From Cacajao melanocephalus (Eukaryota > Chordata > Mammalia > Primates > Pitheciidae): DNA of 64,000 nucleotides. The stretch covers positions 62,001 to 126,000 of the forward strand of contig CAUYLG010041578.1 of the NCBI GenBank assembly GCA_963573385.1, given 5' to 3'. The notes beneath the pieces are model-generated. The model did not search any database. It was given only the letters and a program-made list of their open reading frames with translations, and was not told the DNA's origin. Below are positions 15,473 through 28,687 of the stretch, piece by piece. The stretch's first letter is position 1. Each line of letters starts with the position of its first letter. Made by a program: the position numbers and the translations under genes.

Positions 15473-18399
15473 CTTAGGCTCAATTTAATGAATAAATTAT
15501 CCTTAAATGCTTGTAATTTCTAAAAGAAAAAAATAGAAAAACTGCTGACTAAATATAATTTTAACGTACCCGTATTAAGATATCAATAGATTAATAAAGT
15601 ATGAAAATGCCTTTGGGTCCTAATACATAGATGTTTGATTTTGCGTTTTTAAATTTTTTAAATAATAGGAGATAAATGCTCATTAAAAATTACAGCATCA
15701 TTTTTAACTTTTTGCCCTCTGAGTGTCCCTTATGTCTGGAGAAAAAAAAGATTGCTTATTTTAAAGATGGTAAGATTGTGGTATAGTTCATAAAAGTAAT
15801 CCATTACATCTGGAATATTTACGGCAACAATTGTACAATGACTTGATTATATTCTAGGGTCTGCTTGTTGAGCTGACATAATGAGTTCAGGTCCTAGTCC
15901 TTTATAGGATTACTTTGAGTTCATCTGCTTATGTTTCTATCTCCTTCATTACATTGTGAGCCTTACAATGGAATAGAATGAAGTTATCCTTGTATCCCAT
16001 ATGAAATTTAGCCCCTGATACACAGTAGGCACTCAGTATTATGTAATGGAAAGAGACAAAGATAAGAATGGAATATTCTGTTCAGTTTATTTACCTTCTT
16101 CCCCTAGGCCTGAATTTTTATTAATTATGAGATAATTGACTTAACGATGCAATGCTAGAATTGCTGGACTTATAGGAGGAAACTTACATGAAAATAATGA
16201 GAATGGCTATTTGCTAGAGTATGAAGCCTAAAACGCCAATATCATCAACTTCTGGAGGTTTATTCTTTCGGATTTTCAGTTTTCTGTTTTTAAAAGCATT
16301 AGTTAGAATGCTGGTACCCCAGAAAAAGCAAAAACATTGTCTGTCTTGTTCATCTATATTCCTAGAGCCAGGATAGTGACAGGAACATATTATAAGTTCA
16401 GTAAATATTAGTTGAGAAATGGCTTCGTTGCACTAACTCTGATTGTCAATGGAGACTGGCAGCACTTTGCTGAGGGGTACAATACCATCTCAGTGATAGA
16501 TTATCAATGTCTGCCATGTGTACAGTGGGCAAAGTTAGGGCACCTGTAACATGTTTGCCATGAATGTGTTAAACCACTCTTCTTGCCTTAGCTATCAGCC
16601 AACATTTTAAACAGCTGACTGCAAAGAGGAAGACTGTGGAACTAGCAGGTAGAGTGGGCTAATGAGGCTCTGAGATGGAAATGTGAATCTTGGAAAACAG
16701 ATTCTGCTGGTTCTCTGTTTGGCTAAGAACATTGACTTTCTTATATGTTAGTTGTTTGTTTTAATTGGGTTTTCCTGATATTAAAAGGTTAGGTTGTGCA
16801 ATATAGCAGTGTTTTAACATTTCACTAATTGAATGAAACCTGTGATGTGCAACAAAAAGATTTTTGTGTTTATTTATTGAGATCGCATGCACTGTGTTAA
16901 TTTCACACTCTTTGAACATGTACTCTTCTTGCGATTAGAAAGAAAAAAGTGTGGTGGAGGATCAGAGATAAAGGGATGATTTTAAATAACAAAGAAATGA
17001 ATTAAAAATTTCCTGTCCCCACAGTCTTATGTCTTTCTCTGGTTAGGAAGTGGATGCACTCACAGGTCCAGCTATTTTTCTAAAGTTACATTATCTTAAA
17101 GTTTTGAGTCTAGAATTGGGATGGGGGTGCTTACAGGCGATTTACTAAAATAACGAAGAGAGTTTGAGAGGTAGAGGGAGATATTTTGCAGCATAAATGA
17201 AAGGGTCTTGTGTCTGCCCCACTCAGAATTGCAATATGAACTATGCCAGTGCTATATAAAACAGGATTCATTCACATTTGGAATGATGCATACTTTATTG
17301 CATAGCTGGGAGACAGCTGAATTTTCTCTCATATTGTCACACTTGCAGTTTGAAGTATGAGAACTCACAACTTAACTCTTTTTGCCTCTCCTCTTCCTGA
17401 TAAGTGGAGGCAGCCCCTTCACCCTCTGTGGAAGAATTATTTGTTTGTTCAATTAACAAATTCTTAGCCATGGGGCATCATTCAATCTTACATCCAACTA
17501 AGGCCATTTGTTCATGGGACATCTGCTTTAATTTGGATTTTGTCTACCATGGACCCTGAGACAAGGACTTGGATGCAGGTTGCTTCTGGAGGGAGAAAAT
17601 CCCTGGAAGCACAAATAAGAAAGTTAAAAAAAGTGAGACAGGAAAAGAGAAAAAATTGATAAAGTATGCATAATAGAGCAGGTTAGTGCTGTAAGCAACG
17701 AGGTCTCAATCCTCCTGGGAACCTCTGAGTAACTATTGGAAACATATATAAAATATCCCCATCAGAGGGAAGGCTGGGGTATTTAAGAGTATATACCCAC
17801 ATATCTCAATTGTGCCTGCAAACTTCCCATGGTGCAAGAGAGAGGGCTCAGGTAGAGAGGACAAAAGACACTGAGTCCTAAGTTGGGATGTTTTCAGTGT
17901 GCCATGGAGTGTCCACCATTAAATGTAGGTCAATGCAGGTGAGCCAAGCAGGTATGGGGCAGTGCATCTGTGACATCTACTAAAAAAATCCTTACTTTCT
18001 CTGCTTTGAGGCAGGGTCCATTTTGGGACCAACAAACTTCAGACTGACGTAAGATCCAGGGCTGCCAGATATGGCTATTTAGGATTAGCCATTTGTGTAC
18101 CATTTAACCCCAAAGGCTGCCAAGTACATAGACTGTATTGTAATTATTATTGTCTGGAACTGGGCAATGAAAAATCTGTAACACATTCTCAGGAGTGTCA
18201 GTATCATTGGCATCCCTTGGAGCCATGTAATTCACAATCTGCAAAGTTGTACATGCTCTTTCTCTTATAAGAAAATCCTCTTATGAAGGGTAGGTATTAT
18301 TTTTGGGAGAGTAAATTAATTATTATAAAGCATTAGACAGAGGACATTTCAGAAGAAAAGAGATTTCAGTTAACATATTTGCATCGCTCAGCAAGCAGT
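15473..18399. other. Intergenic stretch with L2 remnants
   Basis: I see no gene. Segments at about 15930-16050 and 16340-16425 match the 3' end of the ancient LINE L2 (acacagtaggcactcag; ttgtctgtcttgttcatct). The remainder, including 17400-18400, holds nothing I recognise. Confidence 0.55.
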
Positions 18400-18728
18400 A
18401 GTTACAGGTTCTTTTTTTTTTTTTTTTTCAGACATAGTCTTGCTCTATTGCATAGAGTAGGGTGTAGTGGCATGAACTCCAGTAGTCACTGTAACCTCCA
18501 CCTCCCCACCTCAAGCAATCCTCCCGTCCTCCCACTTCAGCTTGTCAAGTACCTGGGACTGCAGGCATGCACTACCATGCCTGGCTAATTTTTTTTTTTT
18601 TTTTTTTTGGGTAGAGGTGGAGTTTTGCCATATTGCCTAGGCTGGTCTTGAACTCCTGGGCTCAAGCCATCTGTTTGCCTTGGCCTCCCAAAGTGCTGGG
18701 ATTACCACACCTGGCCTAGTTACAGGTT
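18400..18728 (-). repeat. Alu (J-like), antisense, with target-site duplication
   Basis: The Alu body is 18412-18717. The flanks agttacaggtt at 18400-18410 and 18718-18728 are an identical 11-bp duplication. Confidence 0.93.
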
Positions 18729-20826
18729 TCATGTGGCAATCAGACTCAAAAGACCCTATAGACTTTAAAACCTAATACCATATTTTTCTTAGCTTTTTAG
18801 ATGGATACAGGACCTCATGTACAGTATCTGTGCCTTATTAGAGACCCAGCTGCTACCCAAGTGCCCCCCTCACCTGCATAAGTCATGTCTGGCTGCCTCA
18901 TATACAATGTACATGCATGTCATCTTAACACAGAGAAGCTACAGCCTCAGTTTCCCCCCAATCCTTTAGACCATACTAGTCCATTTTATGGCTCTTCCTT
19001 TCTTGGTGTGGTTCCGACCATTAGAGGTTTCATGGCAAACAAGGCAGGTATAACCATCCACATATATTTTAATCTCCATTTGATTATTGAATTATATATT
19101 AAGATAATCTTAATTTCCAATGAGACAGTATTATGAGAAGACAGACTCCAAACTTGTTTTAAAGGCAAGTCTTTGTTCAGCACATTGTGATTTTACTCAC
19201 AATATTCTACATAAATTTCAGTGAAAAAGAATACAATGCTTATGAAACAATGGACCTCATCTCTAAGTTCCTGCTCAAAGTAACTGACAAATGCTATAAA
19301 CTTGAATGTAAACAAATGCATAGTTAAAACTAAATTATTTTCTTATTACAAAGTGTCTTATTGTTAAATGTAGAATACTTGAGAAAGAAGATGGGCACAC
19401 AGTATATATCTTAGAAATGTATTTCTCAACTTAACTTTAAATCTTTATTGTAACACCTGTGCCAATTTTCTTGCTCATGTAATCTTTCTTTTATAGGACT
19501 ATCACAGAAATTGAGAAGTAGTAGTTGAAAAGAAAGGTAACATAACAGATAATCTACTATTGCTATTAACTAATTGTTGAAACAGATAGTTTGTCAGCAA
19601 GACACAGATAGCTTTCTCAAGGGTTAAATATCCATTATACACTTGCATAAACTGTGAGCGTTGTGTAAGCACAGCATTCTCTAAGTACTAACTGAAGGCA
19701 ACTTACATATTACATGGAAAAAACTTTATATAGTTAAAACGCTATGGAAAAACTACTCTGTTTCCAAGGGATTAGTCTATGGTATTCTCACGTTTTGGAA
19801 ACTTTTATTTTTAATCATTCTTTCTTAAGCTCTACTCAAAAATCTAAATTCTTTTTTTTTATTTTCCTATATTATTTCTGCAAGCACCATATAGTTTCAT
19901 TGCTCATCATAATGACTTTTAAAAAGAGAGATGATTTTCTGCTCTTGTGAAATGGCCAATTTATTGCCAACTGAGTCACAACAGAACTGACTTCTCATTG
20001 CTCTAGTTGGAATTAGTTTTGTCTCTGAGAGAGCCTTTTTTTTTTTAAAAGGATATCATGGCAGGCCAATGTCAGTGAACTGAGGGAGAGGCCCCGGATC
20101 AGATGCCCTGAAATTAGGAAAGAGATTGCTACATGGATTTCACATGCTCTCTTGCCAGAAAAATATTTAAATTGACATTCTTTGTTTTTTATCTGTCAAA
20201 AATATAGAAGCAGGGCAACCCATTTTTCTGGTATCCCTCTTTGTAGCAGAGAGCTATTCCTCTTCTTTCACATATTAAATTTCTACTCTAAACCTCAAAA
20301 AGGTATATATAGAAGCAATAGTTTCTTGAGGGAAAAAGTACCCTGAAGATGTCGATAGCAACACTCGTCCCCTAGCATAGGTTTCTCATAGTCTCGGATG
20401 CCTATTGGACCTTGTTGATGCACATTAGCTTTGTTATGGAGCTAAAGACACAACTGTGTATGGCCTCCTTCACTTCCTCCTTCCTTCCTCCTTCTCCCTC
20501 TTCTTTCCTACATTCCAGCAATTGAGCCTGTATCACATATCTAGCACTGAGTATTTGGTTATAAACTTGGTAGACATTGTCTCTGTCTTCACACATTTTT
20601 ATAATCTGGTGGTGGAGGCAGACATTAAATGCATGAGCACACAAATGTAGAATGACACATTGCAATAAGTTCTGGGGAAAAACCGTGATGCTATGGGGAA
20701 AAAGCTGGAGTGGGGTGATGTGAAGGAGAAGACCATCTCCCTTATGAAACCACATTAAGTTGAACTGTCAAGGAAGGATAAGGAGAAATGTGGGAGTGGG
20801 GATTGGCACGTGCAAATGTCTTGAGG
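18729..20826. other. No gene recognised
   Basis: This is A/T-rich unique-looking sequence with a short pyrimidine-rich patch at 20465-20510. The segment at 20540-20720 resembles an old interspersed repeat, but I cannot name it. Short open frames here show no family similarity. Confidence 0.5.
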
Positions 20827-20827
20827 C

Positions 20828-21117
20828 TTTTTTTTCTGAGATGGGGTCACACTCTGTCACCCAGGCTGGATTGCAGTGGCATGATCTTGGCTCACTGCAG
20901 CCTTGACCTCCTGGGCTCAAGCAATCCTCCCACCTCAGCCTCCTGAGTATCTGGGGCTACAGGAGCATGCCATCCATCACGTGAGGCTAATGTTTGTATT
21001 TATTTGTAGAGATGGTCTTTTGCCAAGTTGCCCAGACCGGTCTCGAACTCTCGGGCTCAAGCAACCCTCCCACCTCAGCCTCCCAAAATGCTGGGATTAT
21101 AGGCACAAGCCTGGCCT
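20828..21117 (-). repeat. Alu, antisense
   Basis: It begins at tttttttctgagatggggtc and ends at aggcacaagcctggcc. Confidence 0.92.
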
Positions 21118-22094
21118 CACCTCATCTGAGTTAGCAAAAAGCCACGTATCGCCAAAGCTTTGTCAGCAAGCAAAGGTGACCAGCAAGCTATGAAGTTGAA
21201 GCAACAGTCAGGGCCCACATCACTCAGGCGAAAAGCAAGCATATGTCTACTGAGAAATAAAGCATGTGAATAGGCCAAAACTAAACATTAATAGAGCCTG
21301 TGGGATTGCACCTGCATGACACATTACTGGGCAGGTGGTAACATGTCCTCTTGTAATTATTTGGGGAATAGTAGCTATCTTGCTGTGTCAGCAGCATTGA
21401 ACCTGAGAAACGACAAAACGAAGATATTCGCTTATCTTTTACAAGAGATTCTTTGAACTCTAAAAGGGGGTTCACCTAGGGACAGATCAAGAAGATTTAT
21501 GTTCGACCTGTAGCATTAAGCAGACTGTGTTCATTTAGGACGCACGATGGTAGCTTGGAAGAATAGAGCGTTGTGCCCTTTGGAGTGGAGGCCTGCTGTT
21601 TGTTTGACAGAAGGTAATAAATAAAAGGACCACGGTGCCTCAAAGCTCTTTGGAAGGTTTGCAATGAGGAAGGTAAAAAATGGGAAACAGCCTGAAAGTG
21701 GCATGTAATGATGAGGGAGCTGGTGAATGGAAATTCAAATCCCTATCATTCTTTTAAACTTTTCCGCACTGGTGAATTATCTGGGGTCTTGTGGCTCTTC
21801 ATAGAGCTTGCACTTACTGCTGCCTCCCTCTCTCTTTTCCTCTAGAAAGTCTGACTTAATGAAGCAAAATGGCACTAAAGGGGGAGAGAGAGACCTTTGA
21901 TTATTGGTGTATTAAAGAATGTTGCTGTGATGTGACCAGTTGATGGAAAAATTTAAAAACAGGAAAAAAAAAGTCAGAATGTTGCGTATGTCAGCTTTTC
22001 TGTGAGACTGAAAAATTTCACAGATGTTTCACAAACATTTCATTTTTGAAATCAAATACTTTCAATCCATTTCATCTCTTCTGAAGAAAAAGTA
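21118..22094. other. No feature recognised
   Basis: This is unique-looking sequence between an Alu and old L1 DNA. I see no gene or repeat. Confidence 0.5.
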
Positions 22095-22250
22095 TGCCTT
22101 CTATTGTAAATATAACATAACATAAAAATGACCATTTTAACCATTTTTAAGCATATTCAGCTTATTGAGTACATTTGCTGCTCAGTGTACATGGGCAACT
22201 ATCACTACTGTACATCTCAATAATTTTTCCCTCTTCTCCAACTGATACTC
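22095..22250 (-). repeat. Old LINE-1 (L1M) 3' UTR piece
   Basis: On + it reads taacataaaaatgaccattt and cttattgagtacatttgc, the antisense of old L1M 3' ends. It continues after interruptions at about 22938. Confidence 0.65.
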
Positions 22251-22892
22251 TATAATCTCCCCTATCTGCAGTTTTGCTTTCTGTGGTTTCAGTTACCTAG
22301 AGTGAACAGAACCACAGTCCGAAAGTGTTAGGATATGTTTAGAGTGAGCGACCACATTCAGATAACTATTATTACAATATATTGTGATGATTGTTCTACT
22401 TATTGTTATTATTTTTTAGAGACTGGGTGTCCTGTTGCTCAGGCTGGAGTGCAGTGGTACAATCATAGTTAATTGCAGCCTGAAATTCCTGGGTTCAAGT
22501 GATTCTCCCACCTCAGCCTCCTGAGGAGTGGGGACTATAGGTGCACACCACCATGCCTGGCTTATTAATTTTTTTTTTTCACAGAGACAAGGTCTTGCTT
22601 TGTTGCCCAGGCTGGCCTCAGACTCTTGACTCCTGACTTCAAGCAGTCCTCCCATCTCGGCCTCCCAAGATGCTGGGATTACAAATGTAAGCCAATATGC
22701 CCATCCATATTTTATTATTTGTTACTGATGCGTCCAATTTATAAATTAAGCTTCATAATCAGTATAAATTTATAGGAAAAAAACTTAGTATACGTAGGGT
22801 TTAGTACTTTCAGTACTTTCTGAGGTTTCAGGCATCACCCATTGGGAATCTTGAAATGTATGCCCCACGGATAAGGGGGAAATACTGTATGC
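22245..22892. mobile_element. Non-autonomous DNA transposon (Tigger-like), Alu-interrupted
   Basis: The left end, ctcccctatctgcagttttg, and the right end, ccccacggataaggggga, are roughly inverted copies. The right half carries ggtttcaggcatcaccca, which I associate with a Tigger-type MITE; the exact subfamily is uncertain. An Alu at 22412-22706 splits it. Confidence 0.55.
22412..22706 (-). repeat. Alu, antisense
   Basis: This is a diverged antisense Alu inserted in the DNA transposon. It has an internal T-run at about 22568-22579. Confidence 0.9.
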
Positions 22893-22937
22893 ATTGAACA
22901 ATTCAATGAATGATTTAGTACTGTATCCACTGAACTC

Positions 22938-23200
22938 TCCGTTTTCCCCTCCCCTAAGCTCCTGGCAGCCATCATGCTACTTCTATCTCTGGATACCTCA
23001 CCTAAATGGAATCATACAAGGTTGGTCTTTTTGTGACTGGCTTATTTTGCTTAGCATCATGTCTTCAAGTTTCATCCACATTGTAGCATGTGCCAGAATT
23101 TTCTTCCTTTTTAAGGGTAAATAGTATTCCACCACATGTATAAGTCTACATTCCATATTTTCTGTACTCATTTATTTGTCTATTCACGTTTGGGTTGTAG
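22938..23200 (-). repeat. Old LINE-1 (L1M) fragment
   Basis: On + it shows aatggaatcatacaaggttg, tttgtgactggcttattttg and tcatccacattgtagcatgt, the antisense L1M 3' region. Confidence 0.75.
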
Positions 23201-23395
23201 AAAAAGTATTTTTTTAAACATGGAGCAGGGGGCCATGATCCTTTCCTTTTCTTAAATCATCTTACTTTTATTTTTTCCTTTCACTGTCCTTTCCTTCTTT
23301 CCTTCTATGCTTTCCTCTCCTCCCTCTCTCCTCCCTGGGTAAAAGGAGGATAAAATGTGACTAAGAAATGTTACCACTGGGAATTCAAGAACTAG

Positions 23396-23641
23396 GCCAG
23401 GCACGGTCCAGGCACAGTGGCTCACACCTGTAATCCTAGCACTTCGGGAGGCTAAGGCAGGCAGATTACCTGATGTCAGGAGTTCAAGACCAGCCTGGCC
23501 AACATGGTGAAACCCCATTTCTACTAAAAATACAAAAATTAGCCTGGCATGGTAGCCTGCGCCTGTAATCCCAGCTACTAGGGAGGCTGAGGCAGGAGAA
23601 TTGCTTGAACCTGGGAGGCAGAGGTTACAGTGAGCCGAGAT
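23396..23641 (+). repeat. Alu, 3'-truncated, with short 5' duplication
   Basis: The start is partly doubled (ggccaggcacggtccaggca). The body stops at gtgagccgaga (23640), so the last ~50 bp and the tail are missing. What follows is non-Alu DNA and then a polypyrimidine tract. Confidence 0.9.
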
Positions 23642-23681
23642 ATGCATTTATGCTTCTTCTATGTCTTTTCATGGCTTGATA

Positions 23682-23817
23682 GCTCTTTTCTTTCCCTCCC
23701 TCCCCTCCTTCCTTCCCTCCCCTCCTTCCCTCCCTCCCCTCCTTCCCTCCCTTCCTCCCTCCCTCCCTTTCTGCCTGCCTTCCTTCCTTCCTTCCTTCCT
23801 TCCTTCCTTCCTTCCTT

Positions 23818-23869
<52 letters not shown>

Positions 23870-23899
23870 CTCTCTTTCTGTCTCTCTCTCTCCTCCCCA
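23682..23899 (+). repeat. Polypyrimidine tract: (CCCTCCTT)n, (CTTC)n, (CT)n
   Basis: This is about 215 bp of almost pure C/T. It moves from ccctccctcccct-type units through cttc repeats to a ct run, with a few G interruptions. Open frames here on both strands (S/L/P-rich or E/R/K/G-rich) are artefacts of the repeat. The mirror-like pyrimidine tract could form triplex DNA. Confidence 0.95.
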
Positions 23900-24021
23900 G
23901 GATGGAGTGCAGTGGTGCAATCATACCTCATTGCAGCTGGAACTCCGAGGCTCAAGAGGTCCTCCTGCCTCAGTCTCTTGAGTAGCTGGGACTACAGGTG
24001 CTTGCCACCATGCCCAGTGAA
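23900..24021 (-). repeat. Alu fragment, antisense, abutting the polypyrimidine tract
   Basis: It starts at gatggagtgcagtggtgcaa and runs to ccaccatgcccagtg. The tract occupies the place where the poly(T) and first bases of an antisense Alu would be. Confidence 0.88.
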
Positions 24022-24310
24022 TCATTTCTTTTTAGCATTGAATATTATTGCACTGTATGATGTACCAGCTTATTTATCCATTCACCTTCTGAAGGACATC
24101 TTGGTTGCTTCCAATTTTGGCAGTTAATGATAAAAGCTGCTATAAACATTCACGTGCAAGTTTTCGTGTGGACATAAGTTTTTAGCTCATTTGGGAAAAT
24201 GCCGAGGAACACAATTGCTGGATTCTGTGCTAAAGCTATATCTAGCTTTGTTAAGAAACTGTCAAACTGTCTTCCAATGTGGCAATGACTTCCTTTTGGG
24301 TTTTATTGTT
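24022..24310 (-). repeat. Old LINE-1 (L1M) fragment
   Basis: On + it has gctgctataaacattcacgt, tttcgtgtggacataag and gtcttccaatgtggc, the antisense of the L1M ORF2 end. Confidence 0.78.
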
Positions 24311-24540
24311 TTCCTTGCAGAAATCAGGAGTTCAGGCTCCATTACAACTCTTAAATCACAGGGTGGCAGTTTAGACTAAGAGAGAAAGTAAACAGGGTCT
24401 CAGACCCCTACACAGGGCCTGGCATAAATGGTTACACTTTCTCCTGCTCATGCAGACTGTCCAGGTCAACTGAGAATGGGGATATGGAGTCAGAGAAGTT
24501 TTTTTATGACTGCTTCAGCCATTAAGTTTTTCTTCTTATT

Positions 24541-24699
24541 ATTTTAGAGATGAGGTCTCACTTGGCCACCCAAGCTGCAGTATAGTGGAATGATCATAGC
24601 TCACTGCAGCTCCAAACTCCTGGGCTCAAGCACCCTTCCTGCCACAACCTCCCTGAGCTAGCTAGGACTAAAGGTGTGCTCCATTGTGCCTGACCAAGT
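24541..24699 (-). repeat. Alu monomer (FLAM/AluJ-like), antisense
   Basis: Only one Alu arm is present. It contains gagatgaggtctcacttggc and ctcactgcagctccaaactc, and ends at gtgcctgacc. Confidence 0.8.
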
Positions 24700-24882
24700 T
24701 ATTATTTTTGAAGGCATAAACCAAGGTGTTGTGTAGAGCAAAACAATAGGAGAGGAATGGTGTCCCTAAAGGATTAGGTGATAGTTTTGGCATTAAGGAT
24801 AAATAAGAAGTTGGGCAAGTGCCAGGCTTCTTAATCTAGCAGACTGCAAGGACAGTAAAGCCATAATTAAGAGGCAAGTTGA

Positions 24883-25013
24883 GGCTAGGTGCGGTGGCTC
24901 ATGCCTGAAATCTCAACACTCTGGGAGGCTGAGGTGGGAGGATTACTTGAGCCCAGGGTTTCCAAACCAGCCTGGACAACAGAGTGAGACCTTGTCTCTA
25001 AAAAAATAAAATT
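24883..25013 (+). repeat. Alu left monomer
   Basis: It begins ggctaggtgcggtggctc and ends ctctaaaaaaataaaatt, directly followed by the next Alu. Confidence 0.85.
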
Positions 25014-25135
25014 GGCCGGGTGCGGTGGCTCACGCCTGTAATTGTAGCACTTTGGGAGGCCTAGGTGGGTGGATCACCTGAGGTCAGGAGTTTAAGACCA
25101 GCCTGGCCAACATGGTGAAACCCCATCTTTAAAAT

Positions 25136-25180
<45 letters not shown>

Positions 25181-25319
25181 ACAAATAAAATAAAATTGAA
25201 TTAAAAAATGAGATGAGAGGATCGCTTGAGCCCAAGAGATCAAGGCTGCAATGAGCCATGATTGCACCACTGTACTGCCACCTGGGTGACAGAGCAAGAC
25301 CCTACTGAACAAAAAAAAA
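25014..25319 (+). repeat. Alu with (CA)n microsatellite in the middle linker
   Basis: It starts ggccgggtgcggtggctc. A (CA)n run at 25139-25182 replaces the central A-rich linker. The right arm is diverged. Confidence 0.9.
25139..25182 (+). repeat. (CA)n microsatellite
   Basis: This is a dinucleotide run with one aaac interruption inside the Alu linker. Confidence 0.97.
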
Positions 25320-26400
<1,081 letters not shown>

Positions 26401-26455
26401 CATTAAAAATGATGAGTAATGCAAAAAATCCCCAGAAATGTCAGGGTTTAGGGTT

Positions 26456-26848
26456 TGATATGGTCTGGATGTTTGTCCCCTCCCAATCTTATGTTGAAAT
26501 GTGATCCCCATAGTTAGAGGTGGAGCCTGATGGGAGGTGTTTGGGTCATGGGGGTGGATCTCTCTTGAATGCCCTGGCCCTCTCTCCACAGTAATAAGTT
26601 CACGTAAAAGCTGGTTGTTTAAAAGAGCCTGGCAGCCCTCTTGCTACCTCTCTCACCATGTGATGTGCCTGCCCCCACTCCACCTTCTGCCATGAATAAA
26701 AGCTTCCTGAGCTTGGCTTCACTAGAAGCCAAGCAGACACTGGTGCCATACTTGTACAGCCTGCAGAACCGTGAGCCAAATAAACCCCTTTTCTTTGTAC
26801 ATTACTCAGCCTGAAGTATTCCTTTATAACAATGCAAACAGACTTACA
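26456..26848 (+). mobile_element. Solo LTR of the MST/THE1 (MaLR) class
   Basis: It opens tgatatggtctggatgtttg, carries the typical gtgatccccatagttagagg and aataaacccctt segments, and closes with gcaaacagacttaca. This is an old non-coding solo LTR of an ERVL-MaLR retroposon. No internal region is adjacent. Confidence 0.88.
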
Positions 26849-27295
26849 TAAGATTTTATTACATATGGCCATATTGCTTACCAGAAGTTGCTCTGATTCT
26901 TCCTCTAGAAAAAAATCCTTACGTATTTAAAATGTTTAAAAAATGCTTTGTTGTTTTAATTTTCATTTTGGGGTTATTAATGAGTTGAAAATATTTTTTA
27001 ACATGTTCATTATATATTTGTATTTCTACTTTTGTAATCTTTACCCATTTTTTTTTCTATTGGTATTAGTGTTTTTCTATTGAATTATGGGAACTATTTA
27101 TACTTAAATTTGATGTGATTATATACCTTGTACATATTTTTCTCTGAAAATTTATTTTTAAGTAAAGCTATTAACTGAACATATATGTGTGTGTGTATAT
27201 ATATATATGTGTGTGTGTATATATATATATGTATATGTATTTTTTTGGACATAGAAGATGTTTCTTTATCTCAAGAACACAAAAATGTTTACCTT
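26849..27295. other. A/T-rich stretch with (TG)(TA) microsatellite
   Basis: I see no gene. A compound tgtgtg/tatata microsatellite lies at 27183-27240. Confidence 0.55.
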
Positions 27296-27580
27296 GGTCA
27301 GGCATGGTGGCTCACACCTGTAATCCCAGCACTTTAGGAGGCTGAGGTGGGCGAATGGCTTGAGGCCAGGAGTTCCAGACAAGCCTGGCCAATGTGGTGA
27401 AATTCCATGTCTACTAAAAATACAAAAATTAGCTGGGCACAGTGGTGGGTACCTATAATCCCATCTACTTGGGAGGCTCAGGCAGGAGAATCATTTGAAC
27501 CCAGGAGGCAGAGGTTGCAGTGAGCCGAGATTGCACCAGTGCACTCCAGCTTGGGTGAGAGAGACTCTTGCAAAAAAAAA
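27296..27580 (+). repeat. Alu
   Basis: It begins ggtcaggcatggtggctc and ends in an A9 tail. It forms an inverted pair with the Alu 60 bp downstream. Confidence 0.93.
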
Positions 27581-27640
27581 GGAAAATGAAAACGTTTACC
27601 ATTTTGTTCTATTATTATTATTAATTTTAAATTTTATTTT

Positions 27641-27905
27641 TATTTTTTGAGACAGGGTCTTGCTTTGTCACCCAGGCTAGAATGCAGTGTCATGAACACG
27701 GCTCACTGCAGCCTTGACCTCCTAGGCTCAAGTGATTGTCCTTCTTCAGCCTCCTGAGTAGCTGAGACCACAGGCATGTGCCACCATGCATGACTAATTT
27801 TTTTAATTTTTTGTAGAAACATGGTCTCCCCATGTTGCCCAGGCTAGTCTTGAACTCCTGGGCTTAAGTGATCCTCCCACCTCAGCCTCACATAGTTCTG
27901 GGATT
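27641..27905 (-). repeat. Alu (J-like), antisense
   Basis: It starts ttttttgagacagggtcttg and ends ctcacatagttctgggatt. It is inverted relative to 27296-27580. Confidence 0.92.
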
Positions 27906-28254
27906 CAGTACTATTTTAATAGCTTAATTATATCAATGAAAAAAATTCAGAACTGATTTTGGAGGCAAAGTGTAAGATGAAGCTCAAACATTATTTTCTT
28001 TTATACAGTTAGCTGACTGTCCCAAAAGCATTTACTGAAAGAGTCATCTTTTTCTCTCTTTGTAATTTGAAATGCAAACATAAAGCCATATAACAAGTAC
28101 TTTGTCGATTCTATCACTTAAAGGAAAACTGACTTTTCAAATAGGTCTTTTAAATTTTTCATTTGACTTTCCTTCCGTTATACATATTTACTACCTGTTG
28201 CAGATGGATTGAAATACTTCCAGGAATATTTTTATTGAAAATGATTCTAACTGT

Positions 28255-28655
28255 TGTCTTAGTCCATTTGTGCTGCTGTTAACAACATACCCCCGACTAG
28301 TTAATTTGTAAAGATCAGAAATGTATTGCTCAAAATTGTGGAGGCTGTGAAGTCCAAGGTCAAGGTGCTCAAAATTGTGGAGGCTGTAAAGTCCAAGGTC
28401 AAGGTACTGGCAGATTCGGTGTCTGGGGAGGGCTTAGTTCCTGCTTCCAAGATGGCACTTTGAACAGTGTCCTCACATGGCAAAAGGTGGAAAGGAAAAA
28501 AGGCTGAATGAATACTTTGTGAAGCTTCTTTTATGAAGACTTTAATCATATTCACAGGGGAGGAGACCTCATGACCTAATTGTCCCCTAAAGGCCGCACC
28601 TCGGCAATTAAGTTTCAACACTTGAATTTTGGGGAACACATTCAGATCTTAATGA
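28255..28655 (-). mobile_element. MLT1-type LTR (MaLR), antisense
   Basis: On + it reads tgtcttagtccatttgtgct, then catgacctaattgtcccct and tgaattttggggaacacatt, the reverse complement of an MLT1 LTR. A 39-bp tandem duplication (28327-28365, 28366-28404) lies inside. Confidence 0.85.
28327..28404 (+). repeat. 39-bp tandem duplication inside the LTR
   Basis: Two 39-bp copies begin tgctcaaaattgtggaggct and differ at one base (gtgaag versus gtaaag). Confidence 0.97.
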
Positions 28656-28687
28656 GTATTATCATATTTTTCAACCAAAATCATTAA

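Noticed and set aside
23625..24127. Frames of 83-165 aa rich in S/L/P or R/E/K/G
   Set aside because: They are translations of the polypyrimidine tract and its complement, with Alu ends attached.
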